From Chitinophagaceae bacterium UBA7600 (GTDB lineage: Bacteria; Bacteroidota; Bacteroidia; Chitinophagales; Chitinophagaceae), in the NCBI GenBank assembly GCA_002478885.1, contig DLKC01000088.1:1-38782 (forward strand): a DNA stretch of 38,782 nucleotides, in the 5' to 3' direction. This document shows, one piece after another, positions 25,179 through 34,496 of this stretch (position 1 is the first letter of the stretch; every line of letters begins with the position of its first letter). The position numbers were made by a program, and so were the translations under genes. The notes under the pieces were generated by a model. The model saw only the letters and a program-made list of their open reading frames with translations. It made no database searches and was not told the origin of the DNA.

Positions 25179-25226
25179 TGCCTGTAAGGTTTTGGGAGCC
25201 GGCTTTTGCAACCCCGGTTTAACATC

Positions 25227-25246
25227 GTTGCGTCGCACACTTCGGC
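25227..25246 (+). repeat. Dispersed 20-bp intergenic element
   Basis: GTTGCGTCGCACACTTCGGC; 12-bp core exact. It lies in the 147-bp gap before the first permease. Confidence 0.75.
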
Positions 25247-25325
25247 TGTTGAAACGCTATTCAGCAATGGCGTGGTCATTGTTGCAGGCCTGGCAGTAGA
25301 GCATCGCAAATCATAATTATAAGTC

Positions 25326-27692
25326 ATGGTAAAGAATTTTTTTAAGATCGCTTTCAGAAACCTGTTTCGCAGCAAGGGTTTTTCTTTTATCAACATCGCA
25401 GGCCTGGCTGTGGGCATGGCGAGCGCCATACTTATTCTCTTATGGATACAAAATGAAATGAGTTACGACCAGTTTCATGCAAACAAAGACCGTATTTATG
25501 AAGCATGGAACAAAGCCGCCTTCAGTGGTGAACTTCATGCATGGAACACTACGCCTAAGGTGCTTGCACGTACACTGGAGCGCGATATACCCGAAGTAGA
25601 GCAATCAGTGAGGGTAGACTGGCCTGGCAACAAGCTCTTTAGTATTGGCGAAAAAAGAATAACAGCTAAGGGGAGCATTGTTGACTCGAACTTTCTCCAG
25701 GTATTTAGCTTCCCTCTTTTGAAAGGCAACCCCAAAATGGTACTACAGGAAATGCATTCGGTAGTACTCACAGAAACATTTGCCAAAAAGCTTTTTGGAA
25801 ACGAAGACCCAATGGGCAAAGTCCTTAAGATCGACAATAAGGAAAACTTTACAGTAACCGGCGTTTTAAGCGATCTTCCCAATAACACAAGGTTCGATTT
25901 TGAATACCTGTTGCCATGGTCCTATAAACGGTTTTTGGGAGATGATGATGAATACTGGGGCAATAACAGCACCCGTACCTATGTAATGCTGAGGCCAAAT
26001 GCATCGATTGCATCGGCAAACTCAAAAATAAAACTGATTAAACAGAAATATGATAAGGATGAAGAGAAATGGGAAATGTTTCTTTATCCAATGAGCAAGT
26101 GGAGATTGTATTCAAGCTTTACTGATGGCGTCGAAGATGGCGGCGGACTAATTGAATTTGTAAAATTGTTTGGCATTATCGCCGCATTTATCCTGCTCAT
26201 TGCCTGTATCAATTTTATGAACCTGAGCACAGCCCGCAGCGAAAAACGTGCAAAAGAAGTGGGCATCAGGAAAGTGGTTGGCGCCCGAAAAGGTTCATTG
26301 ATTTCGCAGTTTATCGGTGAGTCAATTCTGTTGGCATTTATTGCAGGCGTTTTAGCGTTGGGGATTGTACAACTCAGTCTTCCTGCCTTTAATGAGCTTA
26401 CGGACAAAAAACTATTTATCGACTACGGCAATGTCAATTTTTGGGCTGCTGCAATTGGATTCGTGGTCTTTACTGGAATTATTGCCGGCAGTTATCCCGC
26501 TTTTTTTCTTTCCTCTTTCCAGCCGGTAAAAGTACTGAAGGGAACTTTTAAGAAGACCAATGCTCTTGTTACGCCCCGAAAAGTGTTAGTGGTATTACAA
26601 TTTACGTTTGCCATTATTCTTATTATCTGTACAATTATTGTTAAGCAACAAATAAATTATGCGCAAAGCAGGGAAACAGGTTATAACAAAGAAAATCTTA
26701 TCTACCACTTTTTTACGGGCGACATCGAAAAAAATTATGACCTTATAAAAAGTGAGCTGCTTTCTTCCAGCATCGCTGCGTCGGTCACCAAAACAAGCGC
26801 TCCGCTAACAGAAAGCTGGAGCGATGGATGGGGACAGGAGTGGGAAGGCAAAGACCCGAATGATAAAACAGATTTCTACCGTTACGACGAAGACCAGGAC
26901 CTGGGAAAAACTGCCGGGCTCACATTTATACAGGGCCGTGATTTTGATCCCAGGCAATACCCCACCGATTCCAATGCAATGATCATTAACGAATCGGCGC
27001 TAAAGGTGTTTAAGTTTAAAGACCCTCTTGGTAAAATCGTGAAGGACAACGGGCAGGACTGGCACATAGTGGGCGTAATAAAAGATTTCATTCTTACGAA
27101 CCCATACCAGCCAACAAAGCCAATGCTTATCTATGGATTAAATTCCGGGTGGTTTCAAACAATGCTTATAAAGCTCAATCATAATAACGCTACCGCTGAT
27201 AATCTCAAAAGGGCAGAAGATATATTCAAGAAATACAATCCTGAATATCCCTTTGAATACAAATTCATTGATGAGGAATATGAGCAGAAATTTCAAAGCG
27301 AAACGCGTATTGCGGTACTTGCTTCATTGTTCGCCGGCCTTACTATTTTTATTTCCTGCCTTGGCTTATTTGGTTTGGCCACTTATATGGCGGAAAACCG
27401 GATCAAAGAGATTGGTGTTAGAAAAGTTCTTGGCGCCAGTGTTACAGGCATAACAGCTTTGTTATCTAAAGACTTTCTGAAGCTGGTATTTTTATCTTTT
27501 CTTATCGCTACGCCTATCGCATGGTGGGCGATGAATACGTGGTTGGCCAACTACCCTTACCATGTTTCCATTCAATGGTGGGTTTTTGCAATCACAGCTT
27601 TTGTGTCGATACTTATCGCACTCATATCGGTTGCTTACCAGGCGGTGAGGGCTGCCGTAGCTAATCCTGTAAAGTCTTTGCGAACAGAATAG
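25326..27692 (+). CDS. FtsX-like ABC permease 1
   Basis: 788 residues. An N-terminal transmembrane segment (FINIAGLAVGMASAILILLWI), a MacB-type periplasmic core domain (about 45-275), a first FtsX domain with three spans (about 283-430, including LLIACINFMNLSTARSEKRAKEVGIRKVVGA), a further span (about 421-440), a second periplasmic domain and a second FtsX domain (about 675-788, ISCLGLFGLATYMAENRIKEIGVRKVLGAS). It ends in NPVKSLRTE, shared by most permeases here. This double-FtsX form is characteristic of Bacteroidota. The protein has no ATPase domain and must use a separate one, probably that at 23991. Substrate unknown. Confidence 0.93.
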   Translation: MVKNFFKIAFRNLFRSKGFSFINIAGLAVGMASAILILLWIQNEMSYDQFHANKDRIYEAWNKAAFSGELHAWNTTPKVLARTLERDIPEVEQSVRVDWPGNKLFSIGEKRITAKGSIVDSNFLQVFSFPLLKGNPKMVLQEMHSVVLTETFAKKLFGNEDPMGKVLKIDNKENFTVTGVLSDLPNNTRFDFEYLLPWSYKRFLGDDDEYWGNNSTRTYVMLRPNASIASANSKIKLIKQKYDKDEEKWEMFLYPMSKWRLYSSFTDGVEDGGGLIEFVKLFGIIAAFILLIACINFMNLSTARSEKRAKEVGIRKVVGARKGSLISQFIGESILLAFIAGVLALGIVQLSLPAFNELTDKKLFIDYGNVNFWAAAIGFVVFTGIIAGSYPAFFLSSFQPVKVLKGTFKKTNALVTPRKVLVVLQFTFAIILIICTIIVKQQINYAQSRETGYNKENLIYHFFTGDIEKNYDLIKSELLSSSIAASVTKTSAPLTESWSDGWGQEWEGKDPNDKTDFYRYDEDQDLGKTAGLTFIQGRDFDPRQYPTDSNAMIINESALKVFKFKDPLGKIVKDNGQDWHIVGVIKDFILTNPYQPTKPMLIYGLNSGWFQTMLIKLNHNNATADNLKRAEDIFKKYNPEYPFEYKFIDEEYEQKFQSETRIAVLASLFAGLTIFISCLGLFGLATYMAENRIKEIGVRKVLGASVTGITALLSKDFLKLVFLSFLIATPIAWWAMNTWLANYPYHVSIQWWVFAITAFVSILIALISVAYQAVRAAVANPVKSLRTE

Positions 27693-27780
27693 CGGAATAG
27701 TTGTTAAGCCTGTCACTATGCTGATAAAATGATGCACACTATCATAACAAAATTTATCGCGGCTTTTCAAAATCAAAACC

Positions 27781-30198
27781 ATGCTGAAAAATTATATCAT
27801 TGTTGCATTCAGGAACCTGATGCGTAACAAGACTTTTACGCTCATTAATATTGCAGGGCTTGCTGTAGGCATAGCTGTATTCCTGCTGATATTTGAATAC
27901 ATCGCCGCTGAATGGAGCAGTAACCGTTTTCACAAAAATTATAATGAACTCTACCGCGTTGCTGTTCAAAGCACAACGGGTGATGTGAGCTATTATGTTG
28001 CGCCTGGCTATGCGGGAATATTAAAAGATAAATTCCCTGCTATAAAGTCTGCCGTACCGGTAGCCGATGGAATTGGGTCCGGGGTCATCAGTGTGAGTAA
28101 TGATGCAGATCACAGCTTTCGTAACAACAGGATGCTGTATGTAGGAGCCGATTTTCTTAGCGTATTTACTTTTCCTTTGATTGAGGGTACAGGCTCTCTT
28201 GAAGATGGGCAAACACTTGCTTTAAGCAAGTCTATGGCCTTGAAGCTTTTCGGGTCTGTGAATGCGGTTGGAAAAACTGTTACGGTGAGCAATCAGTTTG
28301 GTAGTACGCTTTATAGCATAAGAGGTGTTTATGAAGACATGCCACAACAATCCGATATCCAGGCGGACGTGCTGCTTTCAATGAATACACTACTAACCGC
28401 AGCAAACCGGGACGGCAATGACTGGGCCGATCCCAATACCATGACCTCTGCTTTTTCAAATATTTACTTTTTACTTGACAAGAATGCCAATGCTGCGTCA
28501 CTTACCAGCCAGATCAACAGTTTTGTACAAAGCAGGTCAGACAACGACGGGGATAAAGCAGTGCTGCAACCTTTCAGTGAACTGCATCTTGCTCCTGGTT
28601 TCGATTATCCTTATGCAACATTTGGCAACCTTGGCCTGGTGGCGGGATTGCTGGCGGTAGCGATATTGATCATGATTATTGCCTGGGTAAATTATATTAA
28701 CCTTTCAACGGTGCAGTCGTTTACCCGTTTTAAAGAAACCGGCGTACGCAAAGTGCTTGGCGCAAGCAGGGCGCAGCTTACGGGACAGTACCTTTCAGAA
28801 ACGTTTTTGCTCAGTTTTTTTGCAGTGCTGGTTTCCCTTGCATTGGTTTCGGCTATGCAGGATACCTTTAACGGATTTGCAGGAAAATCATTGTCTCTTT
28901 CTACGCTCAGCCAGGGATGGTTCTGGTATTTCGCAGCTGCAATCGTATTGCTGGGAACACTGTTTTCCGGGTCCTATGTAGCGTTTGTGCTTAGTTCATT
29001 TAAACCGGTTGCTGCGATAAAAGGCAAGGCTGAAAACAACCACCAGGGCATTTCTTTAAGAAAAGCATTGGTTGTCTTTCAATTCTGCGTGTCTGTGGTT
29101 TTTATTATTGCAACTATTGTTATTTACAACCAGGTGAATTACATGAAAGGAAATAACAGCGGTTTAAAACTAGACCAGTTGCTTGTGTTAAAAGGCCCCA
29201 CAGTTTCCAGCGAAGGGCAGGCTGCGAAGAATTTTGCTTTTAAAAACGCGCTTGCACAGCTGCCTTTTGTAAAAAAATATTCAGGTTCTAATAATGTTCC
29301 GGGCCAGGGATACAATTTTTCTGCGGATGGTATAACCAAACTCAATCCTATGAAAGACGACGATAAGAAGTCTTACAATATGGCCATCAGCGACCAGAAT
29401 TTTTTTGACACGTACGGGATCCGGTTTGTGCAGGGAAAAGCTTTTTCTGAAGAAGATGCTCTTGCTGGCTGGGTTAATTCAAAAAAAGTGATCCTTAATG
29501 AAAAAGCCGCAGCTCAACTTGGGTTTGCCAAAAGCGAAAATATCGTTGGGAAAAAGATCAGGTGGGGCAGCGAATATGAAATTGCCGGCGTAGTAAAAGA
29601 CTATCATCATCTTTCCATGAGGCAGCCGATAGACCCGGTTATTTTTCTGCCCTCTGTTTCGTTTGTATATTTTACCGTGCAGACTGATGCACAAAACATG
29701 CAGAGCAAGATTGCGACATTGAATAAGTTGTATAAAGAATATTTTCCCGGTAACCCGTTTGAATACTTTTTTGAAGATGAAACCTACAATGCGCAGTATC
29801 ATGCCGATGAGCAAATGGGTAACATAAGTGTGGCGGCATCGTTACTGGCCATCATCATCGCCTGTCTTGGTTTATTCGGGCTTGCCGCCTTTACGGCGAA
29901 ACAACGAGTAAAGGAGATTGGCATAAGAAAGGTTCTTGGCGCTACTACGCTCCAGGTTACACAGCTTATTTCAAAAGACTTTTTGAAGCTGGTTTTTGTG
30001 GGAATGGTCATCGCATTTCCGGTGGCCTGGTTTGCCATGAATAAATGGCTGGATTCATATGCCTATCGCATCAGCCTGGAAGCATGGGTATTTATCGTTG
30101 CCGGCGCTGCCGCGTTATTCATCGCCCTGATCACTGTGAGCGTGCAGGCTTATAAGGCTTCGCTGGCAAATCCTATCAACAATTTAAGGAGCGAATAA
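27781..30198 (+). CDS. FtsX-like ABC permease 2
   Basis: 805 residues with the same two-part layout: N-terminal span in TLINIAGLAVGIAVFLLIFEYI, first FtsX domain (IMIIAWVNYINLSTVQSFTRFKETGVRKVLGASRAQL), middle span (LRKALVVFQFCVSVVFIIATIVIYNQ) and second FtsX domain (IIIACLGLFGLAAFTAKQRVKEIGIRKVLGA). It is more divergent than permeases 1, 3 and 4; for example AWVNYINLS replaces the ACINFMNLS form and it ends NPINNLRSE. It follows permease 1 by 88 bp with no repeat or terminator in between, so these two are probably co-transcribed. Confidence 0.92.
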   Translation: MLKNYIIVAFRNLMRNKTFTLINIAGLAVGIAVFLLIFEYIAAEWSSNRFHKNYNELYRVAVQSTTGDVSYYVAPGYAGILKDKFPAIKSAVPVADGIGSGVISVSNDADHSFRNNRMLYVGADFLSVFTFPLIEGTGSLEDGQTLALSKSMALKLFGSVNAVGKTVTVSNQFGSTLYSIRGVYEDMPQQSDIQADVLLSMNTLLTAANRDGNDWADPNTMTSAFSNIYFLLDKNANAASLTSQINSFVQSRSDNDGDKAVLQPFSELHLAPGFDYPYATFGNLGLVAGLLAVAILIMIIAWVNYINLSTVQSFTRFKETGVRKVLGASRAQLTGQYLSETFLLSFFAVLVSLALVSAMQDTFNGFAGKSLSLSTLSQGWFWYFAAAIVLLGTLFSGSYVAFVLSSFKPVAAIKGKAENNHQGISLRKALVVFQFCVSVVFIIATIVIYNQVNYMKGNNSGLKLDQLLVLKGPTVSSEGQAAKNFAFKNALAQLPFVKKYSGSNNVPGQGYNFSADGITKLNPMKDDDKKSYNMAISDQNFFDTYGIRFVQGKAFSEEDALAGWVNSKKVILNEKAAAQLGFAKSENIVGKKIRWGSEYEIAGVVKDYHHLSMRQPIDPVIFLPSVSFVYFTVQTDAQNMQSKIATLNKLYKEYFPGNPFEYFFEDETYNAQYHADEQMGNISVAASLLAIIIACLGLFGLAAFTAKQRVKEIGIRKVLGATTLQVTQLISKDFLKLVFVGMVIAFPVAWFAMNKWLDSYAYRISLEAWVFIVAGAAALFIALITVSVQAYKASLANPINNLRSE

Positions 30199-30289
30199 TG
30201 TGTAATTTTTTTTCGGTATGCTGTAACATCTTAAACACATACCCGTTACACATGAAACCAGTTGCTTACTGCTGATCATTGAACAAGGC

Positions 30290-30309
30290 GTACAAGTGAG
30301 TGACACAAC
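30290..30309 (-). repeat. Dispersed 20-bp intergenic element (exact triplet member)
   Basis: GTACAAGTGAGTGACACAAC, identical to 34403-34422 and to the reverse complement of 16314-16333. The flank CATTGAACAAGGC just upstream is shared with the copy at 37078. Confidence 0.85.
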
Positions 30310-30389
30310 AGCGGTTGAGGAGCGGTATACAGCTCAGTCAATAAAAAAATAAACCTACGCCGCACATGGCGTGAAAAAAGATCACAAAC

Positions 30390-31424
30390 ATGAAAAAAAA
30401 TCTTCTCCTTTTGGCTGCAACAGCGATTGCATTTGCAAGCCAGGCGCAATCAGACAAAGAACCGTATCTTACCCAAACACTTTCAAAGGAAAGCATTAAG
30501 CAGGTAAATGTTGAAACCTCGGGTGGAAGCATAATGGTGCAGGGCAGCAATGCCGACGAAGCCCGGATTGAAATGTATGTAACTGCCAATGGAAACATTA
30601 CCGGCATTTCAAAAGACGAAATTAAAAAGCGGCTTGAGGACAATTACATCGTAAAGATTAATGTGGCAGGTGGTGTGCTTAATGCAAGCGCAAAGAACAA
30701 GAACAACGACTGGAACTGGAAGAAGTCGCTGAGCATATCTTTTAAAGTGTATGTACCCGGCGATATTTCAACTGACCTGAGCACCAGCGGTGGCAGCATC
30801 AAACTCGGTAACCTTAACGGTTCGCAGGTTTTTAGAACAAGCGGTGGCAGCCTTAAGATAGATCATGTGTCTGGCAAGATCGACGGAAAAACAAGCGGCG
30901 GCAGCATCAACGTTTCTTATGCTAACGATGATATTGACCTCGCAACAAGCGGAGGTTCTATTACGGCGGAGAATTGTAAGGGCAATCTTCAGTTGTCAAC
31001 AAGCGGCGGTTCATTGCATCTTACAGCGCTCAGTGGCGACATTGATGCATCAACCAGTGGTGGCAGAATCGACGGTGAAGATATTTCCGGTGAACTTTCT
31101 GCAAGAACAAGTGGGGGCAGCGTAAACCTCCGGAATATCCGCGCTTCGCTTGAAGCGTCAACAAGCGGCGGCAGCATGGACATACAGGTTGCTGAACTTG
31201 GCAAATGGGTGCGTGTAAGCAATTCGGGCGGCGGCATCGACCTTCAATTGCCTGCCGGCAAGGGCCTCGATCTCGACCTTAGCGGCAACAACATAAAAAC
31301 AGACATGCTTAAAAATTTCAGCGGATCTGTTGACAATAATTCTGTTGACGGCAAACTCAATGGTGGCGGTGTTCCGGTTAAAGTGCATGCCGGCAGTGGC
31401 CACGTGAGACTTGTTTTCAATTAG
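30390..31424 (+). CDS. Secreted DUF4097-like SGGS-repeat protein
   Basis: 344 residues. Signal peptide MKKNLLLLAATAIAFASQAQ. From about residue 42 the chain carries ten SGG motifs, most as TSGGS, spaced about 17-19 residues through the central part (for example STSGGSIKLGNLNGSQVF, RTSGGSLKIDHVSGKID, KTSGGSINV). This predicts a long beta-helix with one turn per repeat, as in DUF4097/DUF2807 adhesin-like proteins. A role at the cell surface or in the periplasm is likely but not known. It sits between efflux permeases and is followed by a terminator (31450), so it may be the last gene of the first efflux transcript, or have its own promoter in the 191-bp gap before it. Confidence 0.85.
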   Translation: MKKNLLLLAATAIAFASQAQSDKEPYLTQTLSKESIKQVNVETSGGSIMVQGSNADEARIEMYVTANGNITGISKDEIKKRLEDNYIVKINVAGGVLNASAKNKNNDWNWKKSLSISFKVYVPGDISTDLSTSGGSIKLGNLNGSQVFRTSGGSLKIDHVSGKIDGKTSGGSINVSYANDDIDLATSGGSITAENCKGNLQLSTSGGSLHLTALSGDIDASTSGGRIDGEDISGELSARTSGGSVNLRNIRASLEASTSGGSMDIQVAELGKWVRVSNSGGGIDLQLPAGKGLDLDLSGNNIKTDMLKNFSGSVDNNSVDGKLNGGGVPVKVHAGSGHVRLVFN

Positions 31425-31449
31425 GTCTGCAACAACAACTAAACATAAA

Positions 31450-31480
31450 AAATAATGCAGTCGAAATGGCTGCATTATTT
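31450..31480 (+). terminator. Intrinsic terminator after the SGGS-repeat gene
   Basis: Perfect 11-bp stem AAATAATGCAG / CTGCATTATTT with a 9-nt loop, 26 bp after the stop codon. Confidence 0.8.
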
Positions 31481-31530
31481 GTTTCAGAAATGCAGGTGGA
31501 GCCCGGCATATGATCGCTGTAGCAGCTTTT

Positions 31531-31550
31531 CTTGCGTCGCACACTTGAGC
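31531..31550 (+). repeat. Dispersed 20-bp intergenic element
   Basis: CTTGCGTCGCACACTTGAGC. It forms an inverted pair with 31642-31661, about 90 bp apart. Confidence 0.75.
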
Positions 31551-31641
31551 GCCCGGTTCATGAAGCAGCAAAGTCGGGTAATTATCAGCGTAAACAACAT
31601 CATGTTTTGCATTTGAATTGATTGACGCCAGGGGCATTGCC

Positions 31642-31661
31642 GCCGAAGCGTGCGACGCAAC
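31642..31661 (-). repeat. Dispersed 20-bp intergenic element
   Basis: GCCGAAGCGTGCGACGCAAC on the plus strand; the core is exact. Confidence 0.7.
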
Positions 31662-31771
31662 TGGTGTTGGCCAAAGCTGAAAAAGCCCGGCTCCAGCAAC
31701 GCATTTTTTCGGAAAGTTTTGCCCGTAACAGGTTACTGTTTGTGCCGCTCATCACAGCGCTGTATCGATAC

Positions 31772-31799
31772 AGGACGAGCATTGTATCGAAAGCGTACA
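31772..31799 (+). promoter_or_regulatory. Putative NtrC-type enhancer site, copy 3
   Basis: AGGACG (31772), TGTATCG (31783) and CGTACA (31794) at 11-bp pitch, with another TGTATCG at 31761. The TTGTATCGAAAGCGTACACC stretch is identical to copy 2. It ends 135 bp before the permease start. Confidence 0.6.
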
Positions 31800-31850
31800 C
31801 CCGCTAAACCGCATTGGCTTTAAACTCCTGATTTTCAGTGAATTTATTTG

Positions 31851-31866
31851 TGGCATATTATTCATG
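31851..31866 (+). promoter_or_regulatory. Possible sigma-54 promoter
   Basis: TGGCAT-ATTAT-TCATG. The -24 box fits; the -12 box is weak. It is 52 bp after the enhancer-like site, exactly as at 22404, and 83 bp before the start codon. Confidence 0.3.
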
Positions 31867-31933
31867 TGTCTTTATTAACGAAACAATTCGTGTATCGCAT
31901 TAATGCAATTGATTAAAACCGAAAACATCTGCA

Positions 31934-34348
31934 ATGATCCGCAACTATTTTAAAACAGCATTCCGGAATCTTTACAGGAATAAAGGGTATGCGATTATTA
32001 ATATTGGCGGGCTTGCAATTGCGCTGGCCGCCTGTATTATTATCTTCCTTGTTATCCAGTTCGAGACCAGTTACGATTCGTTTCAAAAGAATGGCGACCA
32101 GATATACCAGATAGTAACAAAAGATATTGACGCAGACGGCGAACAATACACCATTGGCCTTCCTTTTCCTTCGATAAATTTTTTGCGCAAAGACTACCCC
32201 CAAATAACCTTCGCACAGTTAATGCAGAGTTATGATAGCCAGATAACAGCAACCGATGAAACCGGCATTAATAACGGCAAAAAGTTTATAGAAGAATCAG
32301 GAGTATTCTTTGCCGAGCCGGAGTTGCTGAAAATATTCTCTGTTAACTGGCTTAGTGGAAACGAAGGGGTTTTGAAAGATGTGAACAGCGCTGCCATCTG
32401 CAAATCTGTAGCGGAAAAATATTTCGGCAAATGGCAGGACGCAGAAGGTAAATACATAAAATTTGATAACGGCGACCATGTATTAAAAATCGCCGCCGTG
32501 TTTGATGATGTGCCTGCCAACTCTGATTTTCCATTTCGCATACTGGCTTCTTATGAAGGATGGAGAAACAATGAGGGTAAAGGCTGGCCGCTCGAAGACT
32601 GGGGTTCCAATACCAGCAATCACCAGGTTTATGCATTGCTTCCGCACGGAACGAATATTGCATCGTTCAACAGTTACCTTGCCGGCTTTGAAAAAAAGTA
32701 TAACACAGAAAACAAGCAAACAACACGGTCGCATTTTGTTCAGCCGCTTAAAAACATACATTTCGACGAGCGTTTTGAAAACAATAACGACCATGTAACC
32801 AGCACAACATCGCTTTATACGCTTGCCTTCGTGGGGCTGCTTATTATTTTGATGGCATGTATCAATTTTATTAATCTCTCTACAGCATTAGCCGTAACAA
32901 GGAGCAAGGAAGTGGGTGTTCGCAAGGTAATGGGCAGCAGCCGTGCACAATTGCGCTGGCAGGTGTTTTCAGAAACAACGCTGGTGGTGCTCATGGCCGT
33001 TGCTTTGTCGTTGCTGATAGCTGAACTCGCATTGCCTTATGTAAAATACATTGTTGTTGTACAGGCACCGTTGAGTTTATTATCTGCACAAAGCATCTTA
33101 TTCCTTTTTGCCATAACGGTAATAACCATTTTATTGTCGGGCCTGTACCCCGCAACCGTGCTGAGCAGGTTTAAGCCTATTGAAGCTATTAAGAACAAAA
33201 TCAATACCTCAAGAGTCGGCAGCAAGTCGCTGAGAAGATTGTTGGTGGTATTGCAGTTTTCTTTTTCACAAATACTCATTATTGCAACCATCATCGCTAT
33301 AAGCCAGATGAACTATATTAAGAACGCTGACCTTGGCTTTAATAAAAATGCGGTACTTATTTTAAATGGCAATTCAGACAGTGCAAGCCTTGCAAAGCAA
33401 AAAGCATTTAAAGACGAATTGCTGTCAAGAAGCGATGTGAAAAGTGTAAGCTTCAGTTTTGATGCGCCAAGCAGTGACAATTCATGGAATTCGAATTTTG
33501 CCTTCGACAAAATGATCGATAAAGATTATTCAATACGATTGAAATTTGGTGACCAGGATTATTTGAAGACTTATGGCCTGCAACTGGCCGCAGGTGAGTT
33601 TTATGGCGAAAGTGATACCGCACGTGGATATGTGGTAAATGAGACCCTTGTAAAAAAAGTTGGGCTAAAAACCGACCAGGAGGCTATCGGTAAGATGATG
33701 CGGATTGGTGGTGGCCGGCCTAAACCCGTGGTTGCCGTTATTAAAGACTTTAAACTGCAGTCGCTGAGAGAAGAAGTGCCGCCATTGGTGCTTTACCCCA
33801 ATAAAAAATATTCAGGCACGGTGGGCATCAAATTAAGCACGCCTGATCTTTCCCGCAGTTTCAACGACATTAAAAGTTTATGGGACAAATATTACCCGGA
33901 ATATGTGTATAACGCGCATTTTTTCGACGATAATATCAATGCGTTTTATGTGCAGGAAGAACGACTAAGCCTTATGTATAAAGTCTGTGCCATGCTCGCC
34001 ATATTTATAAGCTGCCTCGGTTTGTATGGTTTGGTTTCTTTTATGGTGGTGCAAAAAACAAAAGAGGTAGGCATTAGAAAAGTGTTGGGTGCAAGCATCA
34101 AAAGCATTGTTTATCTATTTTCCAAAGAGTTTACGGTGCTCATAGGCATCGCATTTCTTGTTGCCGCACCTGTTGCATGGTATCTCATGAATAGCTGGCT
34201 TAAGAATTTTGTTTTCAGAATAGATATTGGTGTTGGTGTTTTCGCGCTTTCAATACTTACGTCAATTATTATTGCATGGCTTACGGTCGGCTACAAATCA
34301 ATAAGGGCGGCCACTGCGAACCCCGTCAAGAGTCTGAGAACAGAGTAA
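31934..34348 (+). CDS. FtsX-like ABC permease 3
   Basis: 804 residues. N-terminal span (AIINIGGLAIALAACIIIFLVI), MacB-type periplasmic domain, first FtsX domain (LLIILMACINFINLSTALAVTRSKEVGVRKVMGSSRAQL), middle span (LRRLLVVLQFSFSQILIIATIIAISQ), second periplasmic part and a C-terminal FtsX domain (ISCLGLYGLVSFMVVQKTKEVGIRKVLGAS), ending NPVKSLRTE. It is preceded by its own terminator and by the third enhancer-like site, so it should start a separate transcription unit under the same regulator. It has no ATPase gene of its own nearby. Confidence 0.92.
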   Translation: MIRNYFKTAFRNLYRNKGYAIINIGGLAIALAACIIIFLVIQFETSYDSFQKNGDQIYQIVTKDIDADGEQYTIGLPFPSINFLRKDYPQITFAQLMQSYDSQITATDETGINNGKKFIEESGVFFAEPELLKIFSVNWLSGNEGVLKDVNSAAICKSVAEKYFGKWQDAEGKYIKFDNGDHVLKIAAVFDDVPANSDFPFRILASYEGWRNNEGKGWPLEDWGSNTSNHQVYALLPHGTNIASFNSYLAGFEKKYNTENKQTTRSHFVQPLKNIHFDERFENNNDHVTSTTSLYTLAFVGLLIILMACINFINLSTALAVTRSKEVGVRKVMGSSRAQLRWQVFSETTLVVLMAVALSLLIAELALPYVKYIVVVQAPLSLLSAQSILFLFAITVITILLSGLYPATVLSRFKPIEAIKNKINTSRVGSKSLRRLLVVLQFSFSQILIIATIIAISQMNYIKNADLGFNKNAVLILNGNSDSASLAKQKAFKDELLSRSDVKSVSFSFDAPSSDNSWNSNFAFDKMIDKDYSIRLKFGDQDYLKTYGLQLAAGEFYGESDTARGYVVNETLVKKVGLKTDQEAIGKMMRIGGGRPKPVVAVIKDFKLQSLREEVPPLVLYPNKKYSGTVGIKLSTPDLSRSFNDIKSLWDKYYPEYVYNAHFFDDNINAFYVQEERLSLMYKVCAMLAIFISCLGLYGLVSFMVVQKTKEVGIRKVLGASIKSIVYLFSKEFTVLIGIAFLVAAPVAWYLMNSWLKNFVFRIDIGVGVFALSILTSIIIAWLTVGYKSIRAATANPVKSLRTE

Positions 34349-34402
34349 TAATGATTGCCGGCCGGTTCGTTGGATGTATTAAAAGCTGCATGGAGCGCTT
34401 CC

Positions 34403-34422
34403 GTACAAGTGAGTGACACAAC
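34403..34422 (-). repeat. Dispersed 20-bp intergenic element (exact triplet member)
   Basis: GTACAAGTGAGTGACACAAC, identical to 30290-30309. It lies in the 148-bp gap between permeases 3 and 4. Confidence 0.85.
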
Positions 34423-34496
34423 AACTGCTGCACAGCGGACAAATGCCGGACACCCCCACATCGGAACATATTGTTTACAACTTATTTCACACACAG

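Larger units (their letters stand above)
31425..31933. other. Control region before the third permease
   Basis: No gene supported. It contains a terminator (31450-31480), an inverted pair of dispersed elements (31531, 31642), the palindrome TGTATCGATACA (31761-31772), an enhancer-like site (31772-31799) and a TGGCAT box (31851). Confidence 0.65.

Noticed and set aside
25286..25305. CCTGGCAG before permease 1 as a sigma-54 promoter
   Set aside because: The -12 box is at the wrong distance and no enhancer-like site lies upstream.
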